Assembly: GCF_051233685.1 (NCBI RefSeq)
Contig: NZ_JBAMMY010000185.1
Span: forward strand, 1-64,000
DNA length: 64,000 nucleotides
Reading direction: 5' to 3'
Source of the DNA: RPRI01 sp051233685
GTDB lineage: Bacteria; Desulfobacterota; Desulfobacteria; Desulfobacterales; RPRI01
Shown here: positions 50,058 to 58,354 of the stretch, piece after piece
How the letters are laid out: each line of letters begins with the position of its first letter
Position numbering within the stretch: the stretch's first letter is position 1
Notes under the pieces: model-generated
Databases searched by the model: none
What the model saw: only the letters and a program-made list of their open reading frames with translations
Told to the model about the DNA's origin: nothing
Made by a program: the position numbers and the translations under genes

Positions 50058-51209
50058 TTATATACTTTCAAAAAGCGCTTCTATTCTTGTTTTAAGCTGA
50101 CCTATATCCCCATCGGAGTAATCGGTTTCTATTTTAAGAAACGGCAATAAATGATTATTGGTAACATGATTACCGACTTTGTATGATTCCACATTATAGG
50201 AGTGACATGCCTGAAGCACAAAATCAATTACCACATCCGGTTTAAATTTATCTATTAAAAGAGATAAATCTTCGAGTCGTTTTGTATTCGGTGTCATACA
50301 GGAACAAGGAATTTTTAAATACCGATCGGCCATAGCAGCTATCGGATCTCCTGTATTTTCATCAAATCTGCCCATAAATGCCTTCATTCCGGTGCATGAA
50401 TCCGGCGCCACAACTATGCCGCCGGACTCTTCGATCACTTTAAATATTTTTGTTGCATCACCGCCTATAGGGCAACCCGTAACCAATACACGGACAGAAT
50501 CAGGCTTTCCAAAATAAATTCCGTCTTTAACCCGCTTATCCAGTTTATCAATCAATTGCTCAAGAACAGGATTTATTTCCTGGCCGGTTGATGGTTGAGC
50601 CAGAAAAGCAATATCATACATCTCCTGCCAGCTTATAACCGAAGGTTTAATTGATGCATAAGCAAATATTTTTTGCATCAGTTCATTCTTCCTGTTTGAC
50701 GACTTAAGCGCCGATTCAATCTTTTCATCCGATGTGCTGCAGTTAAAAGTTTCTTCAAGAAATTTTTGAACTTTAAGAATCATCTTTTTCCAGTTTTGTA
50801 CAGCTTCAATCTGATCAGGCACCTGAGGCAAATCCATAACAAAAGTTGTTTTGACTTCCGAAATAAGTTCAAACATTTTTTTCTTACCATCACAGGTTGT
50901 TTCGGCAATAATCGCCTGAGCCATAGCAAAAAACGGGCAGGTTCCTTCGAGTATGAATCCATAGCTCGATTTAATGAGAGGACAAAGATTTGCCGGCAAA
51001 ATCGTTTCAGCAGTTTCTATAGGAATTTTTGAAAAAGCGCAGAGGCTGGCAGGCACAATACCCATGGACTGAATCAGCTCCATCGGCGCATATGCGCAGT
51101 AAACACCTACAATGGGGTCACCCTTTTCTTTGTGAACCTGCAAATAATTAAGTACTCTTTTGGCAGGCACGCCATCATAACCGTCATCCATTAATGGAAC
51201 AATTGTCAT
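50058..51209 (-). CDS. double-cubane-cluster protein (YjiM/HgdB-like reductase)
   Basis: A 383-aa protein of the 2-hydroxyacyl-CoA dehydratase beta-type family, single-subunit form. Cys ligands are seen in VGVYCAYAPMELIQSMGIVP, LPANLCPLIKSSYGF, LVTGCPIGGDATKIF and DFVLQACHSYNVESYKVG. Double-cubane proteins reduce small substrates at very low potential with an ATP-driven activase; the one purified example reduces acetylene and other molecules. The operon with activase, selD and yedF suggests a selenium- or sulfur-related reduction, which is inference. Confidence 0.9.
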   Translation of the reverse strand: MTIVPLMDDGYDGVPAKRVLNYLQVHKEKGDPIVGVYCAYAPMELIQSMGIVPASLCAFSKIPIETAETILPANLCPLIKSSYGFILEGTCPFFAMAQAIIAETTCDGKKKMFELISEVKTTFVMDLPQVPDQIEAVQNWKKMILKVQKFLEETFNCSTSDEKIESALKSSNRKNELMQKIFAYASIKPSVISWQEMYDIAFLAQPSTGQEINPVLEQLIDKLDKRVKDGIYFGKPDSVRVLVTGCPIGGDATKIFKVIEESGGIVVAPDSCTGMKAFMGRFDENTGDPIAAMADRYLKIPCSCMTPNTKRLEDLSLLIDKFKPDVVIDFVLQACHSYNVESYKVGNHVTNNHLLPFLKIETDYSDGDIGQLKTRIEALFESI

Positions 51210-51816
51210 ATCCGTTTTTCCTTATTGCATTAATTCATACCCTGAACTCTATCTGATGAGTTCCGCAAAAGATTCCAATATTTCATCTTTTTTCACTATA
51301 AACTATCAATATTTCTAGTATTATTTTATAACAGGCAAATTCATGGAGATATGCTATCCATGCGATATTCCTCTCACTGATAACATCTGCATGTCAAATA
51401 GATAGTATTAATATCCACAGCCATAGCTCATAGATAAGTTCAATGACGACTTACAAAACAATTCTCAGAATTTCGCACATTAAAGTAACTTAACATTTTG
51501 AACTTAAGAAACCGGATATAACAGATGTATGCTTTTCCCTATGCTTACTCCTTCCATTTGGATACTTTATACTCAGATTCTTTACAGCGTTTGAATGGTA
51601 TAATTGAATATTATATTGGATTAATTCAACATAATATTTATAACATTATAGTGGCATGAAAACTGCTAATAGTACACATATCAAAGGCACATAAAAAAAG
51701 TGCCCCGGTTTCAGTTTGAATTATGGCAAGGGATATAGATAGTATTTGTGTTGAGTAATAACGGTTTCTATTAATAAAATATAAAGCAAATCAAATAGAA
51801 AGGAGGTGATTAAACA
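51210..51816. other. AT-rich intergenic region
   Basis: 607 bp without a gene. It separates the selenium operon from the lipoprotein gene. It contains a small GGCAC/GTGCC hairpin around 51684-51703 and a strong AAAGGAGGTGAT ribosome-binding site just before 51817. I see no RNA gene, no clear promoter pair, and no repeat shared with the rest of the window. Confidence 0.5.
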
Positions 51817-52107
51817 ATGAAGAAAAGTTTTTTCTTAATTTTAATAATGTTTGTTTTCCTTATTTCTTTGGTGGGTTGTGCAACAACTGCTGATCTTGAG
51901 AAAGTAAAGGCGCAGGAAATGGAGATTAATGCTAAAGCCGACCAGGCATTGCAGGAAGCACAAACTGCAAAGGCAGAAGCAGCAAAGGCATCCGATGCAG
52001 CAGCCAAGGCCGAAAATGCTTTAAAGCAGTCAGAGGAAAGAGCGCAGAAGGCTGAAGAAAGGGCGCATAAAGCTGAAACTGTTTTTGAGAAGTCAATGAA
52101 GAAGTAA
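51817..52107 (+). CDS. alanine-zipper lipoprotein (Lpp/OprI-like)
   Basis: A 96-aa outer-membrane-type lipoprotein. The signal is about 1-20 with lipobox LVGC, and the mature chain starts CATTADLEKVKAQE. The rest is a long Ala-rich heptad coiled coil (ADQALQEAQTAKAEAAKAS, AAAKAENALKQSEERAQ) ending EKSMKK. A C-terminal Lys is the residue that couples Lpp to peptidoglycan. The downstream L,D-transpeptidases could do that coupling, which is an inference. Confidence 0.85.
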   Translation: MKKSFFLILIMFVFLISLVGCATTADLEKVKAQEMEINAKADQALQEAQTAKAEAAKASDAAAKAENALKQSEERAQKAEERAHKAETVFEKSMKK

Positions 52108-52157
52108 GTCAATCTATAAAGTGTAATTACCATGATTTTAGAATCTTTAAAAAAATA

Positions 52158-52294
52158 GTGCCAGGTTTTTGAATCGCAATTGTAAGTGAATTCCCCGCTG
52201 CTTGCGGCGGGGAATGCGAATTAAAGTTGAATGGTTTTCCCTACAGTCGAAGATTTCCCGTTATCTGAAGCGTAAAAATTTCAATTCCTGGCAC
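52158..52294. repeat. REP-like hairpin element bounded by GTGCCAGG/CCTGGCAC
   Basis: Ends are GTGCCAGG (52158-52165) and CCTGGCAC (52287-52294) in inverted order. Inside, ATTCCCCGC (52190-52198) and GCGGGGAAT (52207-52215) form a perfect 9-bp hairpin with an 8-base loop containing GCTTGC. The layout resembles REP units mobilised by Y1-type transposases. None is encoded nearby. Confidence 0.6.
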
Positions 52295-52471
52295 CTTTTA
52301 TTTTTATGTTGGTTTTCAAACCGTACCGGTTTATCTAACATTTTACATCGATAACATTTAAATTAATAACGAATTCGAACTTGGAATATGATAGATGTTT
52401 TGGGGTGTTATGATAAGAAGCCGACTGATTCTGCTATCATCAGTCATATTAAAAAAAATACGAAGATTTTT

Positions 52472-53479
52472 ATGAGAAAAAAGCAAAGCAGGATATTTGA
52501 ATACCTTTGCTTTTTTTTTGTATGCATCATAATGACTTCAGTTCTGTTTTACGGATGCAGTCACTTTGACGGTGGTTTTCCGGCCAGGTCAACCTTCAAA
52601 GAAGCAAATGATTTTTTCAACCAGGGATTTTATACTGCATCTTTAAAAAAATATGAGCAGATTATTGAAAAATATCCCACGGCTGGAGACAAGGCTCTTT
52701 TTGAAATGGGCATTATTTATATGTATCCCGGAAATGCCTTAAAAGATTATCAGAAATCTCTTAAATGTTTTGATCAACTCATTAAAAATTACCCGGAAAG
52801 TGCGTACAGGACGGATAGTGAGGTGATGATATCTTTTATCAATAATGCCATAATCAATGATAAGAGGATTTTTACACAGCAAACACAAATCGAGTCTCTC
52901 GGCCGAGAGGTTAAATACAAGGCAGACGAGATTGTTACACTGAAAAAAATGACTGAGCCTCTCGAACGGGAGGTTAAAAGCAATGAATGTGAGATTGTTG
53001 AGCTGCAAAATAAAATTGAAGCACTCAAACAATACATTTTTGCAATCGAAAACGGACCAGCTGATAAAATTCTGATAGAAAAAAAAGAAAGACGATTGAC
53101 GTTGATGTCAAAGAATAAAGTACTCAAGACGTACAAAATAGCCCTGGGGGAAAACCCGGATGGTCCGAAAGAAAGACAGGGCGATTACAAAACCCCTGAG
53201 GGAATTTACTTCATCGATTCAAGAAACAATAGCAGGCGTTATCATTTATCTCTTCATATTTCCTACCCGAACGAGAACGACAAAAAGCGTGCAAAAGCGC
53301 TTGGCATATCTCCCGGCGGTGACATCGTAATCCACGGCATCAAGAATGGTTTTTCTTGGGTTGGTGATCTTCACACAAAGTTTAACTGGACGAAAGGGTG
53401 TATTGCCGTTACAGATGATGAAATAGAAGAAATTGACAAGTTAGTGCCAAACGGTACGATTGTTGAGATAAGGCCATAG
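52472..53479 (+). CDS. L,D-transpeptidase lipoprotein with TPR-like and coiled-coil region
   Basis: About 335 aa from ATG 52472, chosen so that the membrane segment sits at the N-terminus. An upstream ATG at 52388 adds 28 residues with no signal character. A lipobox-like LFYGCSHF follows one hydrophobic helix. TPR-like repeats (STFKEANDFFNQGFYTASLK, DYQKSLKCFDQLIKNYPES) precede a coiled coil with two near-identical blocks (ESLGREVKYKADEIVTLK, EPLEREVKSNECEIVELQ). A YkuD catalytic domain ends the protein: DIVIHGIKNG and NWTKGCIAVTDDEIEEI with the active-site His and Cys. It would form 3-3 or Lpp-peptidoglycan links in the periplasm. Confidence 0.85.
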   Translation: MRKKQSRIFEYLCFFFVCIIMTSVLFYGCSHFDGGFPARSTFKEANDFFNQGFYTASLKKYEQIIEKYPTAGDKALFEMGIIYMYPGNALKDYQKSLKCFDQLIKNYPESAYRTDSEVMISFINNAIINDKRIFTQQTQIESLGREVKYKADEIVTLKKMTEPLEREVKSNECEIVELQNKIEALKQYIFAIENGPADKILIEKKERRLTLMSKNKVLKTYKIALGENPDGPKERQGDYKTPEGIYFIDSRNNSRRYHLSLHISYPNENDKKRAKALGISPGGDIVIHGIKNGFSWVGDLHTKFNWTKGCIAVTDDEIEEIDKLVPNGTIVEIRP

Positions 53480-53496
53480 AAAATGATTATTAATTC

Positions 53497-53660
53497 GAGC
53501 CATTTTCAAAACATCCCATTTAGGCCGATCTTTTGCGTTGGGCTCAAATTTTGCGCGCAGTGAAGCATAGCGCTATCCTCGAAATACTAAATGCATTCCT
53601 GTGGTTAAAATTTTCGCCCGCCTTGACCTTGACCAAACTGAAACGTTTTGAAAACGGCTC
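53497..53660. repeat. MITE-like dispersed inverted-repeat element, copy 2
   Basis: 164 bp with terminal inverted repeats GAGCCATTTTCAAAAC and GTTTTGAAAACGGCTC (15 of 16 positions). Inside are GGCCGATCTTTTGCGTTGGGC and CCTGTGGTTAAAATTTTCGC, also present in copy 1 (2738-2880) in reverse orientation. The middle is longer here. It lies between two L,D-transpeptidase genes. Confidence 0.75.
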
Positions 53661-53695
53661 ATTCTTCTTTATTAAACAGGATATTTATTTGACCC

Positions 53696-55018
53696 ATGTG
53701 CCGAATCATTAACTTTCCGCCCTTATCCAAAAAACCAAGTCTTATAGCTCTGTTTATCTTCATCCTATCCTTAAATGGATGCGCACTAATGGGAAAAATC
53801 AAGGTGAGCCCCTGGTATTCCCCAAGCTATCCTGAAGAAGAAATCGAACGGAATCAATTTTTGCTTGCAAAAGAAGATGACGTTATTGGCCGGCTGTCAT
53901 TTGTCAGGCTTGAAAAGGATGATACGCTACCGGATATTGCAAGACATTTCAGCCTGGGAATCAATGAAATAAATACAGCTAATCCGGGAGTAGACATATG
54001 GGTTCCTGAAAACGGAGAGCGTATCATGTTGCCTCTGTGCTTTATCCTGCCGGATGCTCCCAGAAAAGGCATCGTGATCAACCTGGCAGCTATGAGGCTT
54101 TTTCAATTTAAAGGTAATAGTAATTTTTTGACGGTGTTGACCTATCCGGTTGGTATCGGTACTTCAGAACGGCCAACGCCCATGGGTCAAATGTATGTGT
54201 ATCGCAAGATGGCCCGGCCAACCTGGCATGTGCCTGCCTCAATTGCTGAAGATCATCGAAAAAAAGGAGACCCCCTACCCTCTTTTATTCTGCCGGGACC
54301 TGAAAATCCCCTGGGAGAATACGCGCTATATTTAAGCAAGTCGGGTTACTTGATACATGGAACAAATAAACCATCCAGCATCGGTCTTAAGGCAACCAAT
54401 GGCTGCATAAGACTCTATCCGGAAGACATAAAGATGCTCTTCAAAAGCACTCCGGTTAAGACACCTGTAAGCATCGTTAACCAGCCATATCTTATTGGCC
54501 AGCGTAATGGATTAGTTTACCTTGAGGCTCATGTTCCCCTGGAAGACTCGGGCGCTTCTGAGTTAGAAAAGATGTATGCAAAATTGAAAAATATTGAAAA
54601 AAAATCGGTTAATACTCTTGACCGGAAGAAAGTTCAGGTAGTTTTAAATGAAGCACGGGGAATTCCTGTCCCCATATTAGAGATCCGCAAAGAAAGTGGA
54701 GAAGGAGCTGATGACGAAGCCATAGAAGTCGAACACCCGGTAAAACTGTATGGCAAACCGGAAATACCGGAACTGAAAATGGAGTCCTGGTATGTTTTGG
54801 CTGCTCAAATGCAAGACAAGATTGATGCTTTAAGGATTGCCGCCATTATCAACCACCAGGGTCCGCAAATCCCGGCAAGGGTAATATCAAAAAACGACAG
54901 TTACCGCGTTATTACCGGCCCTTTCAATGATATCGGCAAAGCCAGAGATGCCATCAAACGTTTGAAAATTGATTTGGAAATAGACGGTAAATTGATTGAA
55001 CCTGTCAGGAAAAAATAG
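53696..55018 (+). CDS. L,D-transpeptidase lipoprotein with LysM-like and SPOR domains (ErfK/YbiS-type)
   Basis: A 440-aa envelope enzyme. The N-terminal helix ends with lipobox LNGC at about 26-29. A LysM-like segment (about 68-110) reads RLEKDDTLPDIARHFSLGIN and WVPENGERIMLP. The YkuD domain (about 120-265) has TYPVGIGTSERPTPMGQMYV, SGYLIHGTNKPSSIG and ATNGCIRLYPEDIKMLF, with the active His and Cys. A linker and a C-terminal SPOR domain (about 365-440, WYVLAAQMQDKIDALRIAAI) bind denuded glycan. It would place 3-3 or Lpp links at peptidoglycan, perhaps at septa. Confidence 0.88.
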   Translation: MCRIINFPPLSKKPSLIALFIFILSLNGCALMGKIKVSPWYSPSYPEEEIERNQFLLAKEDDVIGRLSFVRLEKDDTLPDIARHFSLGINEINTANPGVDIWVPENGERIMLPLCFILPDAPRKGIVINLAAMRLFQFKGNSNFLTVLTYPVGIGTSERPTPMGQMYVYRKMARPTWHVPASIAEDHRKKGDPLPSFILPGPENPLGEYALYLSKSGYLIHGTNKPSSIGLKATNGCIRLYPEDIKMLFKSTPVKTPVSIVNQPYLIGQRNGLVYLEAHVPLEDSGASELEKMYAKLKNIEKKSVNTLDRKKVQVVLNEARGIPVPILEIRKESGEGADDEAIEVEHPVKLYGKPEIPELKMESWYVLAAQMQDKIDALRIAAIINHQGPQIPARVISKNDSYRVITGPFNDIGKARDAIKRLKIDLEIDGKLIEPVRKK

Positions 55019-55066
55019 TCGATCACACTTTTTTTATCTCAAACACTCAAGCATTTATAGCATTTG

Positions 55067-55276
55067 TCATAATAATAATATCAGCCCATTAAAAGTCTGA
55101 TTCTGAGTAGCTGGAGATACATTTCTATTTACTGCCAGATCTGTTAAAAACAACTCAATCTTTTGCTCTTCATCCGCCAGATCTTCGCTGGATTTCATTT
55201 TATGAAACAATATATATCGTTTTATCCAGTCGCAATAAGTTATTTCTGTATGAATCGAGTAGTGATGCAAACGCAT
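55067..55276 (-). pseudogene. integron integrase (IntI-like) N-terminal fragment
   Basis: The frame reads MRLHHYSIHTEITYCDWIKR, then IELFLTDLAVNRNVSPATQN, and ends within QTFNGLILLL. This matches the SAM-like core-binding domain of tyrosine recombinases of the IntI type (RLxHYSxRTEK-YxxWIKR, FLTxLAVxxxVSxSTQNQALNALLFLY). Everything after LLFLY is gone, including the catalytic R-H-R-Y domain. In-frame stops cut the expected N-terminal residues too. It faces away from the cassette-like genes on its right, as in integrons. Confidence 0.7.
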
Positions 55277-55511
55277 AACATCCAGAACTTATAATCCATT
55301 AGTTTGCTTCATTTATGTGTTGATATACTTATAATAAGATGGTTTTATCTCAAATATAATTTGGTATATTTTTTAACTGGTTGTTGTCTATATCGCATTT
55401 TTAAAATAATTTGATATCATCTTTATTTTTAATCAAGGCTGATATTGACACAGGGCAAATTTGCCGGTCAACTCGCACAATATGCCCCCAAAAAATACGC
55501 ATTAGGCACAT

Positions 55512-55570
55512 ATGTTATAAAATGGTATTTTTAACATTGACTTTATGTTATAAACTGCTATATATTAACC
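55512..55570 (+). promoter_or_regulatory. promoter and direct-repeat operator of toxin-antitoxin module
   Basis: TTGACT (55537-55542), a 16-bp spacer and TATATA form a promoter close to the toxin start. ATGTTATAAA occurs at 55512-55521 and 55545-55554, 33 bp apart and flanking the -35. This is suitable for autoregulation by the HTH antitoxin. Confidence 0.5.
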
Positions 55571-55831
55571 ATGAATGAAATCCTTTGGCATAACCGTGCA
55601 CGCAAGCAAATGAAAATGATTCCAGTGCATTATAGAGATGCTATCCATGAAAGCATAGACCAGTTGGCTACCTTCCCGGAATGCAAACGGCTTGATATTA
55701 CTGAACTGAAAAATCACCGTTATGATTACCGCTTAAGGGTCGGTCGCTATCGAGTGTTGTTCAACTATGCCAATGTCATTAAAATTATAGAAATACAAGA
55801 GGTGAAAAAAAGAGATGAGCGTACATATTGA
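55571..55831 (+). CDS. RelE/ParE-superfamily toxin
   Basis: An 86-aa predicted ribosome-dependent mRNA endonuclease or gyrase poison. It has the RelE fold: WHNRARKQMKMIPVHYRDAI, ITELKNHRYDYRLRVGRYRV and FNYANVIKIIEIQEVKKRDE. The basic residues around YRLRVGRYRVLF are typical of the active surface. It overlaps the antitoxin by 17 bp, with toxin first, as in HigBA-like and related systems. It lies in the cassette-like stretch. Confidence 0.85.
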   Translation: MNEILWHNRARKQMKMIPVHYRDAIHESIDQLATFPECKRLDITELKNHRYDYRLRVGRYRVLFNYANVIKIIEIQEVKKRDERTY

Positions 55832-56159
55832 TCCTCAAATTATAAAACAAAACGGTAAACCTGCATTTGCCGTTATCCCTTGGAACGATTACCAAGAGCT
55901 TCTCCATAATCATATTGAAGCAGATGACTCTGATGTCTGGTTTCCGAATGAAGTTGTAAAAGCCAATGTCCGAGGAGATAGCCTTATCAAGGCATGGCGG
56001 GAATATTTAAAATTAACTCAATCAGAATTAGCTGCCAAAGCAGGAATGAAGCAATCAGCCCTTGCGAGGCTGGAAAACAATACCGTCAATCCAAGAAAAT
56101 CTACACTGCTGAACTTAGCAAAAGCAATGGGAATCAGTGTTGAACAATTATTAGATTAA
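55815..56159 (+). CDS. XRE-family antitoxin with Phd-like N-terminus
   Basis: A 114-aa protein. The N-terminal region (NGKPAFAVIPWNDYQELLHN) looks like the Phd/YefM type of toxin-binding domain. The C-terminal half is an XRE helix-turn-helix: YLKLTQSELAAKAGMKQSAL, ARLENNTVNPRKSTLLNLAK. It would neutralise the RelE-like toxin and repress the operon from the ATGTTATAAA repeats. Overlapping genes imply coupled translation. Confidence 0.88.
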   Translation: MSVHIDPQIIKQNGKPAFAVIPWNDYQELLHNHIEADDSDVWFPNEVVKANVRGDSLIKAWREYLKLTQSELAAKAGMKQSALARLENNTVNPRKSTLLNLAKAMGISVEQLLD

Positions 56160-56181
56160 AAAACGGCATATCAAATCACTT

Positions 56182-56289
56182 GTGCCGACCCAAAAAGCTG
56201 GGCGGCACAGTTCAATCGTTCGACCGGCAAATTTGCCCGAATAACCGTCCACTTCGTGCCCGTTATTCGGCTAAAATTTGCCGGTCAAC
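56182..56289. repeat. two consecutive imperfect palindromes after the toxin-antitoxin genes
   Basis: The first hairpin pairs GTGCCGACCCA (56182-56192) with TGGGCGGCAC (56199-56208), leaving one extrahelical A. The second (56218-56289) pairs GTTCGACCGGCAAATTT with AAATTTGCCGGTCAAC and an inner CCGAATAAC with GTTATTCGG, again with a bulged base. GCAAATTTGCCGGTCAACTC also occurs at 55455-55474 before the module, so the pair of genes is flanked by a direct repeat of about 19 bp. Confidence 0.65.
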
Positions 56290-56355
56290 TCCACCATTGG
56301 ACGTAGAACAAAGGAGCAAAGAAACGATTCACCGCTTAGATAGCATGGAAGAACA

Positions 56356-57010
56356 ATGATTCTGTATAAGTATTGTGACGAAAGAATCGATCTTCTCAGA
56401 AACACGCGAATAAAGGTGTCCAACCTTTTCGACATTAACGACCCATTCGAGTTCTTGCCCCAGTTCCTTGAGAATTTTTCTGAGTTGGATCGTATGTTGG
56501 ATTCGCTTTACGAGTACCAAAAAGAGAACTTAGAATTCTGTCCCTTTCGCAATCAGAGTGCAATGTGGTGATGTGGGGACACTATTGCAACAAGCACAAA
56601 GGCATTCTCTACAAAATCGATACGACCAAGATCGTCCCTGATGGCGGGATCGAGGACCCCTTTGTCGAAGTCACGTACGCAAAGGACCGCCCCAGCATAG
56701 ATCTACAGGCTTTAGCCAAAGCTTTAGAGAAGAAAGAAACCGACGAACTCGAAGCTAGCGTCAAGCTCATAACGTACACGAAGTTTGAGGACTGGAAATA
56801 CGAGAGAGAATATCGAGCTATTGTTCAGTATGACCAAGAAGAAGGATACGACTACTACAACAATATCCCCGAATTCCATTATAGAAGTGGTCCTTGGCAT
56901 GAATTCGACTTGGGAAACGGAAACTCTTGTAAGGGTATTGCTTCGAGACCCGAAGTTCAGTCACGTTAAGCTCAAAAAGGCAGAAATACAGTCTAATTTA
57001 CGACGACCTT
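56356..57010 (+). pseudogene. broken DUF2971 protein gene
   Basis: Three consecutive frames carry one DUF2971 protein. 56356-56571 gives ILYKYCDERIDLLRNTRIKV and SNLFDINDPFEFLPQF. 56565-56969 gives MWGHYCNKHKGILYKIDTTK and KFEDWKYEREYRAIVQYD. From about 56860 a third frame gives NSIIEVVLGMNSTWETETLV and FSHVKLKKAEIQ. About 50 residues seem deleted between the first two pieces. DUF2971 proteins are of unknown function and frequent in integron cassettes. Confidence 0.7.
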
Positions 57011-57155
57011 GTCATAGAGCGAAGCCTCTGGAACACAGATCAAGGATAGCCGTTACCAAGGGGCAAGCTCGAATAAGAGCAGTTCCCAACTCAATACAGC
57101 GGACTCGCTACGCTCCCCGCCGATTTCGTCGTTAAAATAAAATGGATAAATATCT

Positions 57156-57620
57156 ATGGATATAAGCCGATCAAAAAACGAAATTACTTATAAACCGAGT
57201 TTATTGCAAAAAATTGTTCGTTTCACAATATTTGGTTTCTCTTTTTATATAGGCAATCAAATCGTGCGTAGCGGAGACGGTAAAATACCTTATTTTATAA
57301 TGTTTGTCTTGCCGGCTATAACCCTGCTTCCTCTTACAGAAACATTTATTTATAAAATAACATTATCAACTACCGGAATAAGGGTAAGAGCCCTCTTCCG
57401 GAATTGGGCGATTGACTGGAATCAAATCACATCATGGAAAATAATTAGTAATACCGGTCAGACTATTGGCAGTGCCGGAGTTGGAATTCATTTTATTTTT
57501 CATGTGGGTAATAAAAGCTATTCATTGATGGAGCTTCATAAATACAGCGCTCTAAAGCACTTTGATGAAATTAAAAATTGGATCAAAAAACACGTAAAAA
57601 GCAATGCGCAAATTGGATAG
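57156..57620 (+). CDS. small membrane protein with PH-like domain
   Basis: A 154-aa protein. Two transmembrane segments (about 20-37, FTIFGFSFYIGNQIV, and 46-63, YFIMFVLPAITLLPLTE) form a hairpin. A C-terminal YdbS/bPH-like domain follows (ITLSTTGIRVRALFRNWAID, WNQITSWKIIS, IHFIFHVGNKSYSLMELHKY). The function is unknown. It stands alone between a broken gene and a hairpin, an arrangement like an integron gene cassette. Confidence 0.65.
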   Translation: MDISRSKNEITYKPSLLQKIVRFTIFGFSFYIGNQIVRSGDGKIPYFIMFVLPAITLLPLTETFIYKITLSTTGIRVRALFRNWAIDWNQITSWKIISNTGQTIGSAGVGIHFIFHVGNKSYSLMELHKYSALKHFDEIKNWIKKHVKSNAQIG

Positions 57621-57682
57621 GAACAATAAACAACGGGGTCAGAGCTACACATTTGACAAAATGTGCCCATTAAATCTGAATT

Positions 57683-57731
57683 TCCCAACAACGCCTTGCA
57701 CCCGCTGAAAGGGTGAAGGCGGCGTTCTGTT
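57683..57731 (+). repeat. degenerate attC-like recombination site
   Basis: TCCCAAC (57683-57689) fits the RYYYAAC-type left box except for the first base. It is followed by AACGCCTTGCACCC, a GCTGAAA loop, and GGGTGAAGGCGGCGTT, which folds back with unpaired bases. The right box reads GTTCTGT where GTTRRRY is expected, so the site is degenerate. It lies 63 bp after one ORF and 61 bp before the next, which is the place of an attC. Confidence 0.4.
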
Positions 57732-57791
57732 TCCAGCTAAATCTACTTAAAATACGTTGACAAAAGGCAGACACAAGCTTATGGTTTTGAC

Positions 57792-58061
57792 ATGAAATAC
57801 TTGAATTGGAATTCTGAAAAAAACGAACTCTTAAAACAAGAACGCGGGATATCCTTTGAGGAAATCGCCTATTTAATTGAGTCAGGTCTGGTGATAGGTA
57901 TAGAGGAAAATCCAGGGTATCCCAATCAAAAAATGTATGTTTTAGAAATCGACAACTATGCCATTATCGTACCTTACGTGGAAAATGATAATGAAATATT
58001 TTTAAAAACAGCATTTCCAAGCCGTAAATACACAAAAAAATACGGTTTGAAGGGGGAATAA
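57792..58061 (+). CDS. BrnT-like toxin
   Basis: An 89-aa protein. The opening YLNWNSEKNELLKQERGISF followed by EEIAYLIESG and C-terminal IFLKTAFPSRKYTKKY match BrnT/DUF497-like ribonuclease toxins (W-x-x-x-K-N...; FPSRK-x-x-K). The stop overlaps the start of the next ORF by one base, forming a toxin-antitoxin pair. Type II toxins of this kind often stabilise cassette arrays. Confidence 0.75.
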   Translation: MKYLNWNSEKNELLKQERGISFEEIAYLIESGLVIGIEENPGYPNQKMYVLEIDNYAIIVPYVENDNEIFLKTAFPSRKYTKKYGLKGE

Positions 58062-58354
58062 TGAATAAAATTAGTAAAAAAGCATTTAAGCCAATTGATC
58101 AGGAAGAGAAAGACCTGATGGAATCCATCGAACGTGAAGAGTGGCAGCCTGTTAAAAATTTTGGTCAAGAAAGAAAAAAGGCAATTGAAGCCGCTAGAAA
58201 TACTTTGAAAAAGGATAAACGAATAAATCTTCGCCTTTCCCAAAAGGATTACCAGAAAATACAAATAAAGGCAATTGAAGAAGGTATACCATATCAAACA
58301 CTTATTTCCAGTATCGTGCATAAATATCTGAATGGTTCTTTAACGCCCAGATAA
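58061..58354 (+). CDS. BrnA/CopG-like antitoxin
   Basis: A 97-aa protein. The N-terminal acidic region (PIDQEEKDLMESIEREEW) would wrap the toxin. The C-terminal ribbon-helix-helix reads KRINLRLSQKDYQKIQIKAI and EEGIPYQTLISSIVHKYL, the pattern of CopG/BrnA antitoxins. It should repress its own operon. The promoter is not evident in the 60 bp before the toxin. Confidence 0.8.
   Translation: MNKISKKAFKPIDQEEKDLMESIEREEWQPVKNFGQERKKAIEAARNTLKKDKRINLRLSQKDYQKIQIKAIEEGIPYQTLISSIVHKYLNGSLTPR

Noticed and set aside
56218..56289. Palindrome after the toxin-antitoxin genes as a canonical attC site
   Set aside because: The outer boxes are GTT on the left and AAC on the right, the reverse of RYYYAAC...GTTRRRY, and the right-hand core has no GTTRRRY. 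It is kept as an unclassified repeat.
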